Both the position numbers and the translations under genes were made by a program. From NCBI GenBank assembly GCA_031285115.1, contig JAITWU010000160.1:1-7517 (forward strand): a stretch of DNA of 7,517 nt, written 5' to 3'. The notes below the pieces were generated by a model. The model did no database searches and was not told the origin of the DNA. It worked only from the letters and a program-made list of their open reading frames with translations. This document shows, piece by piece, positions 1 through 6,299 of this stretch (position 1 is the first letter of the stretch; every line of letters begins with the position of its first letter). The DNA is from Azonexus sp. Lineage in GTDB: Bacteria > Pseudomonadota > Gammaproteobacteria > Burkholderiales > Rhodocyclaceae.

Positions 1-25
1 GACTCGCCTTCCCGCCGGGGGCCGC

Positions 26-50
26 TATAAGCTGTCGCCGCCGTTATAAT
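26..50 (+). promoter_or_regulatory. Candidate promoter of yheS: perfect -10 box TATAAT at 45-50, second TATAAG at 26-31
   Basis: Positions 45-50 read TATAAT, identical to the sigma-70 -10 consensus, and 26-31 read TATAAG. No hexamer resembling TTGACA lies 16-18 bp upstream of the 45-50 box, so the -35 element is poor or missing. A transcript started about 7 bp after the box would begin at roughly 57-59, on or next to the A of the yheS start codon at 59. The 8 bases between box and ATG (CGCCGCCC) contain no Shine-Dalgarno sequence. The upstream TATAAG box could give a transcript with a leader of about 20 bases, also without a Shine-Dalgarno. The boxes are seen; promoter activity is inferred. 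Confidence 0.5.
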
Positions 51-58
51 CGCCGCCC

Positions 59-1966
59 ATGATTGCTCTGCGCCAAGTCACTTTCGCCCGCGCCGGTCGC
101 CCGCTGGTCGTCGATGCTACGGTTCAACTGCATGCCGGCTGGAAAGTCGGCGTCGTCGGCGCCAACGGCAGCGGCAAATCCAGCCTCTTTGCCCTTTTGG
201 CTGGCGAACTGCACGCCGAATCGGGCGCTGTCGAACTGCCCGCCGCCTGGCAAATCGCCCGCGTGGCGCAAGAAACCCCGGCCCTGCCGGATGCCGCCAT
301 CGACTTCGTGCTCGATGGCGACGTTGAGCTGCGCCGCATCGAACGCGAACTGGCCGCCGCTGAAAGCGTCGGCGACGGCGAAGCCATCGGCCATCTGCAC
401 GCCCGCTATGGCGAAATCGGCGGCTATTCGGCCAAGGCCCGCGCCGCTGAAGTCTTGCACGGCCTCGGCTTTACGGACGCCGATTTCACCCGTCCAGTCG
501 CCGATTTTTCCGGCGGCTGGCGGGTTCGCCTCAATCTCGCCCGCGCCTTGTCCTGCCGCGCCGATCTGCTGCTCCTCGATGAACCGACCAATCACCTCGA
601 TCTCGACACCGTGCTGTGGCTCGAACAGTGGCTCAAAAACACAGCGGCGACGCTGCTCCTCATTTCGCACGACCGTGATTTTCTCGATGCCGTCGCCGGT
701 CACATTCTCGCCATCGACCTGCAACGCCTGACGCTCACCAGCGGCGGCTATTCCGACTACGAGCGCGCCCGCGCCGCGCGGCTCGCCAGCCAGCAAGCCG
801 CCTTTGCCGCGCAGCAGCGCGAAATCGCCCATCTCAACAGCTTCATCGAGCGTTTTCGCGCCAAGGCGACCAAAGCCCGGCAGGCGCAAAGTCGCATCAA
901 AATGCTCGAACGCATGGAAACGGTGGCCGCCGCCCATGTCGATTCACCCTTTCACTTTGCTTTCCCCGCCCCCAACGCCCTGCCCGACCCGCTGCTGGTC
1001 ATCGAAAACGCCGCCGCCGCTTACGCCGGGCGGCCGATTCTCGAAAAAGTCTCGCTGACGCTGCGGCCCGGCTGCCGTATCGGTTTGCTCGGGCAAAACG
1101 GTGCGGGCAAATCGACCCTCATCAAACTGCTGGCCGCCGCGCTGCCGCAGCAAGGCGGCGAAAGAAAAGAAGCCAAAGCCCTCAACATCGGCTATTTCGC
1201 CCAGCACCAGCTCGAACAACTGCGCCCCGACGAATCGCCCCTGCAACACCTGCTGCGCCTTGAGCCGACGACGCCGGAGCAAGCCTTGCGCGACTATCTC
1301 GGCGGCTTCGATTTTCGCGGCGACATGGCGACGCGCCCGGTCGCGCCTTTTTCCGGCGGCGAAAAATCGCGGCTGGCGCTGGCCCTGCTCATTCGCGCCA
1401 AGCCCAACCTGCTGCTGCTCGATGAGCCGACCAACCACCTCGATCTCGAAATGCGCGAGGCGCTCACCTTCGCGCTGCAAGACTACGAAGGCGGCATGAT
1501 CGTCGTCTCGCACGACCGCCATCTGCTGCGCACCTGCGCCGACGAACTGCTGCTCGTCGCCGATAGCCGCGTCACCGAATTTGACGGCGACCTCGACGAC
1601 TATGCCGCCTGGCTCGCCAGCCGCCGCAATATGGCAAAAACCGCGCCGCCGGAAGTTTCCGCCGAAAAAAGCGGACGCCAGCAACAACGCGCCGAAAGCA
1701 AAGCCGACCGCCACGCCCTGCTCGCCCGGCGGCGGCCACTCATCAAGGAAATCGGGCAACTGGAAAAACAGCTTGCCGACTGGCACGCGGACAAGGCGGC
1801 GCTCGAAGCGCAATTCGCCGATCCCGATTTCTACACCCGCGCCGACCGCGCCCAAAGCGAAGAACTGCACCGCCAGGCGGCAGCCCTCGGCGAACAGATC
1901 GAAGCGGCGGAATATCGCTGGCTCGAATTACACGAAACGCTGGAGGCGCTGCCGTCGCCGGATTGA
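59..1966 (+). CDS. yheS: ABC-F family ribosome-associated ATPase, YheS type
   Basis: A soluble protein of 635 residues with two ABC ATPase domains in one chain and no membrane segments, the plan of ABC-F translation factors that bind the ribosomal E site. Domain 1 has Walker A GANGSGKSS (34-42), signature SGGW (151-154) and Walker B with D174-E175. Domain 2 has Walker A GQNGAGKST (345-353), signature SGGE (432-435) and Walker B with D455-E456. The linker between them carries the basic RFRAKATKARQAQSR stretch from residue 265, where ABC-F proteins touch P-site tRNA. The C-terminus (about 540-630) is charged and helical, probably a coiled coil. The length nearly equals E. coli YheS (637) and the match runs end to end, which separates it from Uup, EttA and YbiT. 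The ATG at 59 fits the family N-terminus, although no ribosome binding site precedes it. The precise role of YheS is poorly known; relief of stalled or ribosome-arresting translation is the likely field. It stands alone on the plus strand, convergent with queC. Confidence 0.95.
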   Translation: MIALRQVTFARAGRPLVVDATVQLHAGWKVGVVGANGSGKSSLFALLAGELHAESGAVELPAAWQIARVAQETPALPDAAIDFVLDGDVELRRIERELAAAESVGDGEAIGHLHARYGEIGGYSAKARAAEVLHGLGFTDADFTRPVADFSGGWRVRLNLARALSCRADLLLLDEPTNHLDLDTVLWLEQWLKNTAATLLLISHDRDFLDAVAGHILAIDLQRLTLTSGGYSDYERARAARLASQQAAFAAQQREIAHLNSFIERFRAKATKARQAQSRIKMLERMETVAAAHVDSPFHFAFPAPNALPDPLLVIENAAAAYAGRPILEKVSLTLRPGCRIGLLGQNGAGKSTLIKLLAAALPQQGGERKEAKALNIGYFAQHQLEQLRPDESPLQHLLRLEPTTPEQALRDYLGGFDFRGDMATRPVAPFSGGEKSRLALALLIRAKPNLLLLDEPTNHLDLEMREALTFALQDYEGGMIVVSHDRHLLRTCADELLLVADSRVTEFDGDLDDYAAWLASRRNMAKTAPPEVSAEKSGRQQQRAESKADRHALLARRRPLIKEIGQLEKQLADWHADKAALEAQFADPDFYTRADRAQSEELHRQAAALGEQIEAAEYRWLELHETLEALPSPD

Positions 1967-1994
1967 GTTGGCGGGGATTCTGAAACGCCGCCGA

Positions 1995-2690
1995 TCAGTC
2001 CCGGTACGCCGTCGGATCAGCCATTCCGGCGGCGGCAAAGCCTGCCGCGCGCAGGCGGCAGGCGTCGCACAGGCCGCAGGCGCGGCCTTCGGCGTCGGCC
2101 TGGTAGCAGGAGACGGTGAGTCCGTAATCAACGCCCAGGGCGCTGCCGGTGCGGATGATGTCGGCTTTTGAGAGGTCGATCAGCGGCGCGTGGATGGTAA
2201 GTTTGCGGCCTTCGACTGCGGCTTTGGTGGCGAGGTTGGCCATGTGCTCGAAGGCGGCGATGTATTCGGGGCGGCAGTCCGGGTAGCCGGAGTAGTCGAC
2301 GGCGTTGACGCCGATGAAAATGTCGCGGCTGCCCAGCACTTCGGCCCAGGCCAGCGCCAGCGAGAGCATGATGGTATTGCGGGCGGGCACATAGGTGACG
2401 GGAATGCCCGGCTGCACGCCAGCGGTCGGGATGGCAATCGAGCTGTCGGTCAAGGCCGAGCCGCCAAACTGCGCCAGGCCAAAGTTGATGACGCGCTGGC
2501 CGACCGCGCCCAGCGCCGAGGCGACGCGGGCGGCGGCGGCGAGTTCGGCGTTGTGCCGCTGGCCGTAGTCGAAGGAGAGGCAATGACAGGCAAAGCCTTG
2601 GTCGCGGGCAATGGCGAGACAGGTGGCGGAATCGAGTCCGCCCGAAAGCAGAACGACGGCTGGCGGCATTCCTGCGAGCGGTCGGCTCAT
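1995..2690 (-). CDS. queC: 7-cyano-7-deazaguanine (preQ0) synthase QueC
   Basis: A cytosolic enzyme of 231 residues that turns 7-carboxy-7-deazaguanine into preQ0 with ATP and ammonia, the step after QueE in queuosine synthesis. The N-terminal ATP-pyrophosphatase P-loop SGGLDS lies at 16-21, followed by [10 protein letters not shown] near 40-49 and VPARNT near 121, both typical of the family. The zinc site is complete: C195, C205, C208 and C211. Length is normal. The start chosen is the ATG whose first base is 2690; it overlaps the TGA of the PilZ gene as ATGA, which points to translational coupling. No strong Shine-Dalgarno precedes it. A second ATG at residue 8 is possible, since homologues often begin only a few residues before the P-loop. 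It is the last gene of the operon and ends 28 bp from the convergent yheS stop. Confidence 0.96.
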   Translation of the reverse strand: MSRPLAGMPPAVVLLSGGLDSATCLAIARDQGFACHCLSFDYGQRHNAELAAAARVASALGAVGQRVINFGLAQFGGSALTDSSIAIPTAGVQPGIPVTYVPARNTIMLSLALAWAEVLGSRDIFIGVNAVDYSGYPDCRPEYIAAFEHMANLATKAAVEGRKLTIHAPLIDLSKADIIRTGSALGVDYGLTVSCYQADAEGRACGLCDACRLRAAGFAAAGMADPTAYRD

Positions 2691-3046
2691 TGCCTGACCA
2701 GAAAGCCGATTTGGCGCTCGGTCAGCGTCTCGTCGCCAAGATTGAGAGTCACCAGACGGCGCAGATGGGTGATGCTGTCGATGTCGATTTCACGGCAGGC
2801 CAGACCCAGATGTTTGCCCTGGTGGTGAACGATGGTGATTTCCATGCGGATGATGTCGTCGGCGTCGAGCCGAACCTTCAATGCGCCGTTGTCGCCGATG
2901 AGGACGTAAAGCGGGTCGAGCGGCTCGACCAGAGCGCCTTTGAGCGACAGATCGAGAATATTGACGGCATGTTCGCCGTTTTTCAGGGTCAGACTGGCTT
3001 TTGCCGTGAACGGAATACGCGCAAACTGGCGGCGATTGCTGTTCAT
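2687..3046 (-). CDS. Small single-domain PilZ protein, probable c-di-GMP receptor
   Basis: A protein of 119 residues made of one PilZ domain. Both nucleotide-binding motifs are intact: RxxxR as RQFAR (6-10) and D/NxSxxG as DLSLKG (32-37). PilZ domains with both motifs usually bind cyclic di-GMP, so a cytosolic receptor role is likely; binding here is inferred. The C-terminal stretch with [15 protein letters not shown] is a hallmark of a stand-alone PilZ subfamily common in proteobacteria. There is no output domain, so it must act through a partner, which is unknown; no flagellar, pilus or cellulose gene is nearby. The ATG is preceded by a good Shine-Dalgarno (AAGGGA) 13 bp after the queE stop. 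Its TGA overlaps the queC ATG by 4 bp, so the two are probably translated together. Its place between two preQ0 enzymes is unusual. Confidence 0.93.
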   Translation of the reverse strand: MNSNRRQFARIPFTAKASLTLKNGEHAVNILDLSLKGALVEPLDPLYVLIGDNGALKVRLDADDIIRMEITIVHHQGKHLGLACREIDIDSITHLRRLVTLNLGDETLTERQIGFLVRQ

Positions 3047-3052
3047 GATGTT

Positions 3053-3058
3053 TCCCTT
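3053..3058 (-). promoter_or_regulatory. Strong ribosome binding site of the PilZ gene
   Basis: On the minus strand the 13-bp gap between queE and the PilZ gene reads CAAGGGAAACATC before ATG. AAGGG ends 7 bases from the start codon, an ideal Shine-Dalgarno. It is one of only two clear ones in the operon (the other serves pal), so the PilZ gene can recruit ribosomes itself, whereas queC after it and queE before it seem to depend on coupling. Confidence 0.7.
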
Positions 3059-3059
3059 G

Positions 3060-3698
3060 TCATTTTCCCGGAATGTTACCCCAAAGCACTTTGTGCAACT
3101 GCAACTGGAAGCGGACGTTCAGCCCGTCGGCGAGAATCCACCCGGCCAGCGCGACCGGCTCGATCAAGCCTTGCGCCGGGGAGAGCAGCACCGGGCAGAT
3201 GGCGTCGAGACGGTGTTCGGCGATGGTTTGCCGCGCCCAGTCGTAATCGGCGCGTGAAGCGATGATGATCTTGATTTCGTCGCGGGCATTCAGGGCGGCA
3301 AGGTTTTGCCAGCGGTTGCGCTCGCATTCGCCGGAATCCGGCGCTTTCAAGTCCATGATGCGCGAGACGCGGGCGTCGACGGCGGCGATGTCGAGCGCCC
3401 CGGAGGTTTCCAGCGAAACGTCGTAACCGGCCTCGCACAGGGCGGTCAGCAGCGGCAGGCAATCTTTTTGCGCCAGCGGCTCGCCGCCGGTGACGCAGAC
3501 GTGGCGGGTCGGGTAACGGGCGACTTCGGCCAATACGGCGGCAATGTCGGATGACTCGCCGCCGCTGAAGCTGTAAGTCGTGTCACACCACAGGCAGCGC
3601 AGCGGGCAGCCGCTGAGGCGGATGAACACGGTCGGCAGACCCACCCGCGTCGCTTCGCCCTGCAAGGAAAAGAAAATTTCTGAGAGTCGCAGGGCCAA
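3060..3698 (-). CDS. queE: 7-carboxy-7-deazaguanine synthase QueE (radical SAM)
   Basis: A cytosolic radical SAM enzyme of 212 residues that contracts 6-carboxy-5,6,7,8-tetrahydropterin to 7-carboxy-7-deazaguanine, the substrate of QueC. The 4Fe-4S cluster motif CxxxCxxC is C31, C35 and C38, in the usual setting SGCPLRCLWCDT. The SAM-binding GGEP motif is at 71-74. The N-terminus LSEIFFSLQGEA is the normal QueE opening, so the reading frame begins close to here. The frame is closed just upstream by the cpoB TAA at 3699-3701 and has no ATG before the middle of the gene. The start must therefore be non-AUG; the TTG at 3696-3698, which gives M-A-L-R-L-S-E, fits best, with CTG two codons later as the alternative. 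There is no intergenic base between cpoB and queE and no strong Shine-Dalgarno, which suggests reinitiation after cpoB. Confidence 0.95.
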   Translation of the reverse strand: MALRLSEIFFSLQGEATRVGLPTVFIRLSGCPLRCLWCDTTYSFSGGESSDIAAVLAEVARYPTRHVCVTGGEPLAQKDCLPLLTALCEAGYDVSLETSGALDIAAVDARVSRIMDLKAPDSGECERNRWQNLAALNARDEIKIIIASRADYDWARQTIAEHRLDAICPVLLSPAQGLIEPVALAGWILADGLNVRFQLQLHKVLWGNIPGK

Positions 3699-4415
3699 TT
3701 ACTTTTTCAACCGTTGTTGCGCGGTTTCCGCCGCTGGCGTGCCGGGGAAGTTCTTGACCACGGTTTCCAGCGAACGCCGGGCGCCGGTCGCATTGCCGAG
3801 TTCCTTCTGGCAGGTGGCGATTGCCAGCCAGGCGTCGGCTGCTTTCGGGTTGCTCGGGTAGCGGGTGGTGACGACGCTTTGCGCCTCAATCGCCTTGGTG
3901 CAGTTGCGCTGGGCGTACCAGGCGTTGCCGAGCCAGTATTGGGCGTTGGGCGCAAGGCTGCTGTCCGGGTGCTGGTCGACGAAGGCGGCAAAGGCCGCCG
4001 CCGCTTCCTTGTAGCGGGCGGCCTTGAAGTCGCCGAGGGCGGCTTCGTATTCCTGCTCGCCGCCAGCAGTGTCCTGGCTTGTCGCGGCAGCGGGCGGCGT
4101 GGTCGGGCTTGTCTCCAGCTTGCGCAGGCGGCTGTCGAGATCGAGATAGAAATCCTGCTGGCGCTTGTTGGCGGTTTCCAGGTCGTAATTCAAGGTCTCG
4201 ATCTGGCCGCGCAGACGGGCGATTTCTTCCGTCTGGCGTTGCAGTTGCGCTTGCAGTTCAAGCTGGGCGCGCGCTTGCTGCTCGGCCCGCGCCTCGCTCT
4301 TGATGCGCAGGTCGGCAATCTGCCGCCGCGCCTCATCGTCGTCGAACATGCCAGCCCAAGCGACATTGACGCTCAGGATAGCCGCCAACGGCAGGGCAAT
4401 GCGAAGCCCGCGCAT
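3699..4415 (-). CDS. cpoB: Tol-Pal associated periplasmic protein CpoB (YbgF)
   Basis: A periplasmic protein of 238 residues that in E. coli binds TolA and coordinates PBP1B peptidoglycan synthesis with outer-membrane constriction at division. Residues 1-21 form a Sec signal peptide with cleavage after AWA. Residues 28-101 are rich in Q, E, R and A and look like the trimerising coiled coil of the family. A linker rich in T, P and A (102-118) follows, then TPR-type repeats from about 121 to 238, opened by EYEAALGDFKAARYKEAA and containing YWLGNAWYAQ and ADAWLAIATCQ. Length and order match YbgF. Two cysteines, C172 and C202, fall in the TPR part. The ATG lies 2 bp after the pal stop. The TAA is directly followed, in the same frame, by the UUG taken as the queE start. 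Confidence 0.95.
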   Translation of the reverse strand: MRGLRIALPLAAILSVNVAWAGMFDDDEARRQIADLRIKSEARAEQQARAQLELQAQLQRQTEEIARLRGQIETLNYDLETANKRQQDFYLDLDSRLRKLETSPTTPPAAATSQDTAGGEQEYEAALGDFKAARYKEAAAAFAAFVDQHPDSSLAPNAQYWLGNAWYAQRNCTKAIEAQSVVTTRYPSNPKAADAWLAIATCQKELGNATGARRSLETVVKNFPGTPAAETAQQRLKK

Positions 4416-4417
4416 GG

Positions 4418-4963
4418 TCAGAACTCGCCGCGGCCGTCAGCAGCGCGGTAGAGAATGTCGGAACGGCGGTTTTCCGCCCAGGCGGTTTCGTCGCTGGCCG
4501 GGTTTTTCGGCTTTTCTTCGCCGAGGCTCACCGATTCAACCTGATCTTCCCTGGCGCCCAAGAGCACCAGCGAGCGTTTCACGGCGTCGGCGCGTTTCTG
4601 GCCGAGGGAGAGGTTGTATTCGCGGCTGCCGCGCTCGTCGGTGTTGCCCTGAATCAGCACCTTGAAACCGCGATTGTCGACAAGGAATTTGGCGTGCGCG
4701 GCGACCAGATCCTGATATTCGGCCTTGATGTCGTAGCGGTCGAGGTCGAAGTAAATGCTGCGCTGGGAAAGTTTGCTCTTGGGATCGGTCAGCGCCTTGG
4801 GCAGGCCGCTCGCGTCGAGGCTGCCAGCATCGACGGTGGTCACGGTATTGCCGCCGCTGCGGGTTTCGACCGGCGCGCCGGTGGTGCCGTCTTCCGGCAG
4901 CGGCGTGGTGGTGCAGCCCAAAATCAGAGCGGATAAAAGGGCGGGGATGATCAGTTTGTTCAT
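4418..4963 (-). CDS. pal: Peptidoglycan-associated lipoprotein Pal
   Basis: An outer-membrane lipoprotein that binds peptidoglycan and, in exchange, TolB, keeping the outer membrane attached and helping it constrict at division. The lipoprotein signal peptide ends in LILGC with lipidated C17; the next residue is T rather than D, so export to the outer membrane is expected. A disordered linker (about 18-62) rich in T, G, S and P precedes the OmpA-like domain, which begins near SIYFDLDRYDIK (69-80). The peptidoglycan-contact motif NTDERGSREYN is at 107-117 and the NRR motif at 165-167. The product is 181 residues. An ATG four codons upstream (first base 4975) is in frame, but it overlaps the Shine-Dalgarno GGAG that sits 6 bases before the ATG at 4963, so the inner start is chosen. 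About nine residues (RAADGRGEF) trail after the usual end of the domain. Confidence 0.96.
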   Translation of the reverse strand: MNKLIIPALLSALILGCTTTPLPEDGTTGAPVETRSGGNTVTTVDAGSLDASGLPKALTDPKSKLSQRSIYFDLDRYDIKAEYQDLVAAHAKFLVDNRGFKVLIQGNTDERGSREYNLSLGQKRADAVKRSLVLLGAREDQVESVSLGEEKPKNPASDETAWAENRRSDILYRAADGRGEF

Positions 4964-4969
4964 GGCTTT

Positions 4970-4973
4970 CTCC
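4970..4973 (-). promoter_or_regulatory. Ribosome binding site that sets the pal start
   Basis: The minus strand reads ATGGAGAAAGCCATG before the pal coding region. GGAG lies 6 bases from the inner ATG (4963-4961) and overlaps the outer ATG (4975-4973), which itself has no Shine-Dalgarno. The inner ATG also gives a lipoprotein signal peptide of normal length starting MNKLI. Confidence 0.75.
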
Positions 4974-4993
4974 ATTGGGGTTGACGGCGGGTG

Positions 4994-6268
4994 CTACTTC
5001 AGAAACGGCCCCCAGGCCGGTTCGCGCACGTCGCCAGCGGCGACTGAGAGACGTTGCTTGATGCGGCCATCGCTCGATACGGCGGACAAAATGCCGCGCC
5101 CGCCGATTTCGGTGGCGATCAGGATCATGCGGCTGTTGGGGGCGAAACTGGGGGATTCATCTTTATTGGAATCGGTCAAAACCTGCACCTGACGGCTGGC
5201 CAGATCCATCACCGCGAGTTGAAAACGGCCCTCGCGGCGGGTGATGAAAGCGAGCGTTTTGCCATCAGGCGCGGGCCGTGGCGAGACGTTGTAATTACCC
5301 TCGAAGCTGACGCGCTGGACATCGCTGCCGCCTGCCGTCATGCGGTAAATCTGCGGGCTGCCGCCACGGTCGGATGTGAAATAGAGGCTGCCGTCGGCGG
5401 CGAAGCGCGGCTCGGTGTCGATGCCAGGCGAAGCGGCCAGGCGCTGCGGCATCCCGCTGCCATCAGCATTGACCAGATAGATTTGCGAATTGCCGTCTTT
5501 CGACAACACCACGGCCAGACGGCTGCCATCGGGCGACCAGGCGGGGGCCGAGTTCGAGCCTTTCTGGTTGGCGACGACCGTGCGGCGGCCCGAGGCGAGC
5601 GAATGAACATAGACGATGGGCTTCTTTTTCTCGAAGGAGACATAAGCGAGACGGCTGCCATCGGGCGACCAGACCGGCGAGATGATCGGCTCGGTGGAAG
5701 TCAGCGCGGTGGCCGCGCCCTGCCCGTCGGCATCGGCGATTTGCAGCAGGAACTGGCCACGGGCCTTGACGACATAAGCGATGCGGGTCGAGAAAACGCC
5801 TTTTTCGCCGGTCAGTTTTTCGTAAATGAAATCGGCGATGCGATGCCCGGCGGTGCGCAACTGCTCGTTGCCGGTAATGTAAGCCGCGCCGCCCAAAGTC
5901 AGCGATTTTTGCGTGTCGTAAAGGCGAAAACGCGCTTCCAACCGACCGTCGGCGGTGCGTTGCACGCTCCCGGCGGCGATGGCGTCAGCGCCACGGCTTT
6001 TCCAGTTGGCGTAGTCGATGGGTGAATTTTCGTCGAGGCCGGGGGAGCCTGCTTCAACCAGCTTGAAGAGACCGCTGCGTTCGAGATCGGAACGCACCGT
6101 GCCAGCGATGACGCGGGCGGCAACGCTGTCGCCGGCAAAATCGGCAATGGCGAGCGGAATGCGGTTGGCCCCAGCGCCGGTGATTTCGATGGAAAGCTGG
6201 GCCTGAGCGCCGACGACAGCGCCAAGGAGGACGAAAAAGAGGCAAAGACGGTGAAAAATTCGGGACAT
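4994..6268 (-). CDS. tolB: Tol-Pal system periplasmic beta-propeller protein TolB
   Basis: A soluble periplasmic protein of 424 residues that binds Pal through its propeller and TolA through its N-terminal tail, so that the Tol motor can release Pal from TolB. Residues 1-23 are a signal peptide cut after AQA; the mature protein starts QLSIEITG. An alpha/beta domain with IADFAGDS and YDTQKSLTLGG follows to about 170, then a six-bladed propeller with repeated TolB/WD40-like strands: WSPDGSRLAYVS (from 200), WSPDGSRLAVVL (from 244), AADGSLYFTSD, APDGKTLAFIT and APNSRMILIAT. The frame stays open 47 codons further upstream, but that extension lies over tolA, lacks a signal peptide and is proline- and serine-rich, so the ATG at 6268 is the start. 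It follows the tolA stop by 31 bp, with only a weak GAGA as ribosome binding site. Confidence 0.97.
   Translation of the reverse strand: MSRIFHRLCLFFVLLGAVVGAQAQLSIEITGAGANRIPLAIADFAGDSVAARVIAGTVRSDLERSGLFKLVEAGSPGLDENSPIDYANWKSRGADAIAAGSVQRTADGRLEARFRLYDTQKSLTLGGAAYITGNEQLRTAGHRIADFIYEKLTGEKGVFSTRIAYVVKARGQFLLQIADADGQGAATALTSTEPIISPVWSPDGSRLAYVSFEKKKPIVYVHSLASGRRTVVANQKGSNSAPAWSPDGSRLAVVLSKDGNSQIYLVNADGSGMPQRLAASPGIDTEPRFAADGSLYFTSDRGGSPQIYRMTAGGSDVQRVSFEGNYNVSPRPAPDGKTLAFITRREGRFQLAVMDLASRQVQVLTDSNKDESPSFAPNSRMILIATEIGGRGILSAVSSDGRIKQRLSVAAGDVREPAWGPFLK
5517..5540 (-). repeat. 24-bp exact direct repeat in tolB, copy 1
   Basis: Positions 5517-5540 are identical to 5649-5672. On the coding strand this copy encodes WSPDGSRL from residue 244 of TolB, the core strand of one propeller blade. 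The identity stops on both sides at mismatched bases. Confidence 0.85.
5649..5672 (-). repeat. 24-bp exact direct repeat in tolB, copy 2
   Basis: Identical to 5517-5540 and displaced by 132 bp, which is exactly 44 codons or one propeller blade. It encodes WSPDGSRL from residue 200. The same synonymous codons are used throughout, including for serine and arginine. Confidence 0.85.
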
Positions 6269-6299
6269 GGGACTGATTCTCGGCAAATTTGGCGGGATT

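Noticed and set aside
44..937. Long open frame of 297 codons on the minus strand, antisense to yheS
   Set aside because: It is the mirror of a well-supported ABC-F gene in GC-rich DNA, where stop codons are rare in antisense frames. The protein has low-complexity G/A/E/F runs and no recognisable domain.
944..1870. Second long minus-strand frame of 308 codons under yheS
   Set aside because: Same reason: a codon-bias shadow, with repeated antisense images of Walker and signature motifs and no family resemblance.
2040..2063. GC-rich hairpin (GCCTGC at 2040-2045 with GCAGGC at 2051-2056) as a terminator of yheS
   Set aside because: It lies in queC codons around the zinc cysteines, has no T tract, and the surrounding region repeats similar GC-rich hexamers through codon use.
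4976..4993. TTGACGG at 4981-4987 as a plus-strand -35 box
   Set aside because: No -10 box lies at the right distance downstream on the plus strand and no plus-strand gene follows; it is a chance match in the tolB-pal gap.
5054..6025. Plus-strand frame of 323 codons across tolB
   Set aside because: Antisense shadow of the TolB propeller, with no domain and no ribosome binding site.
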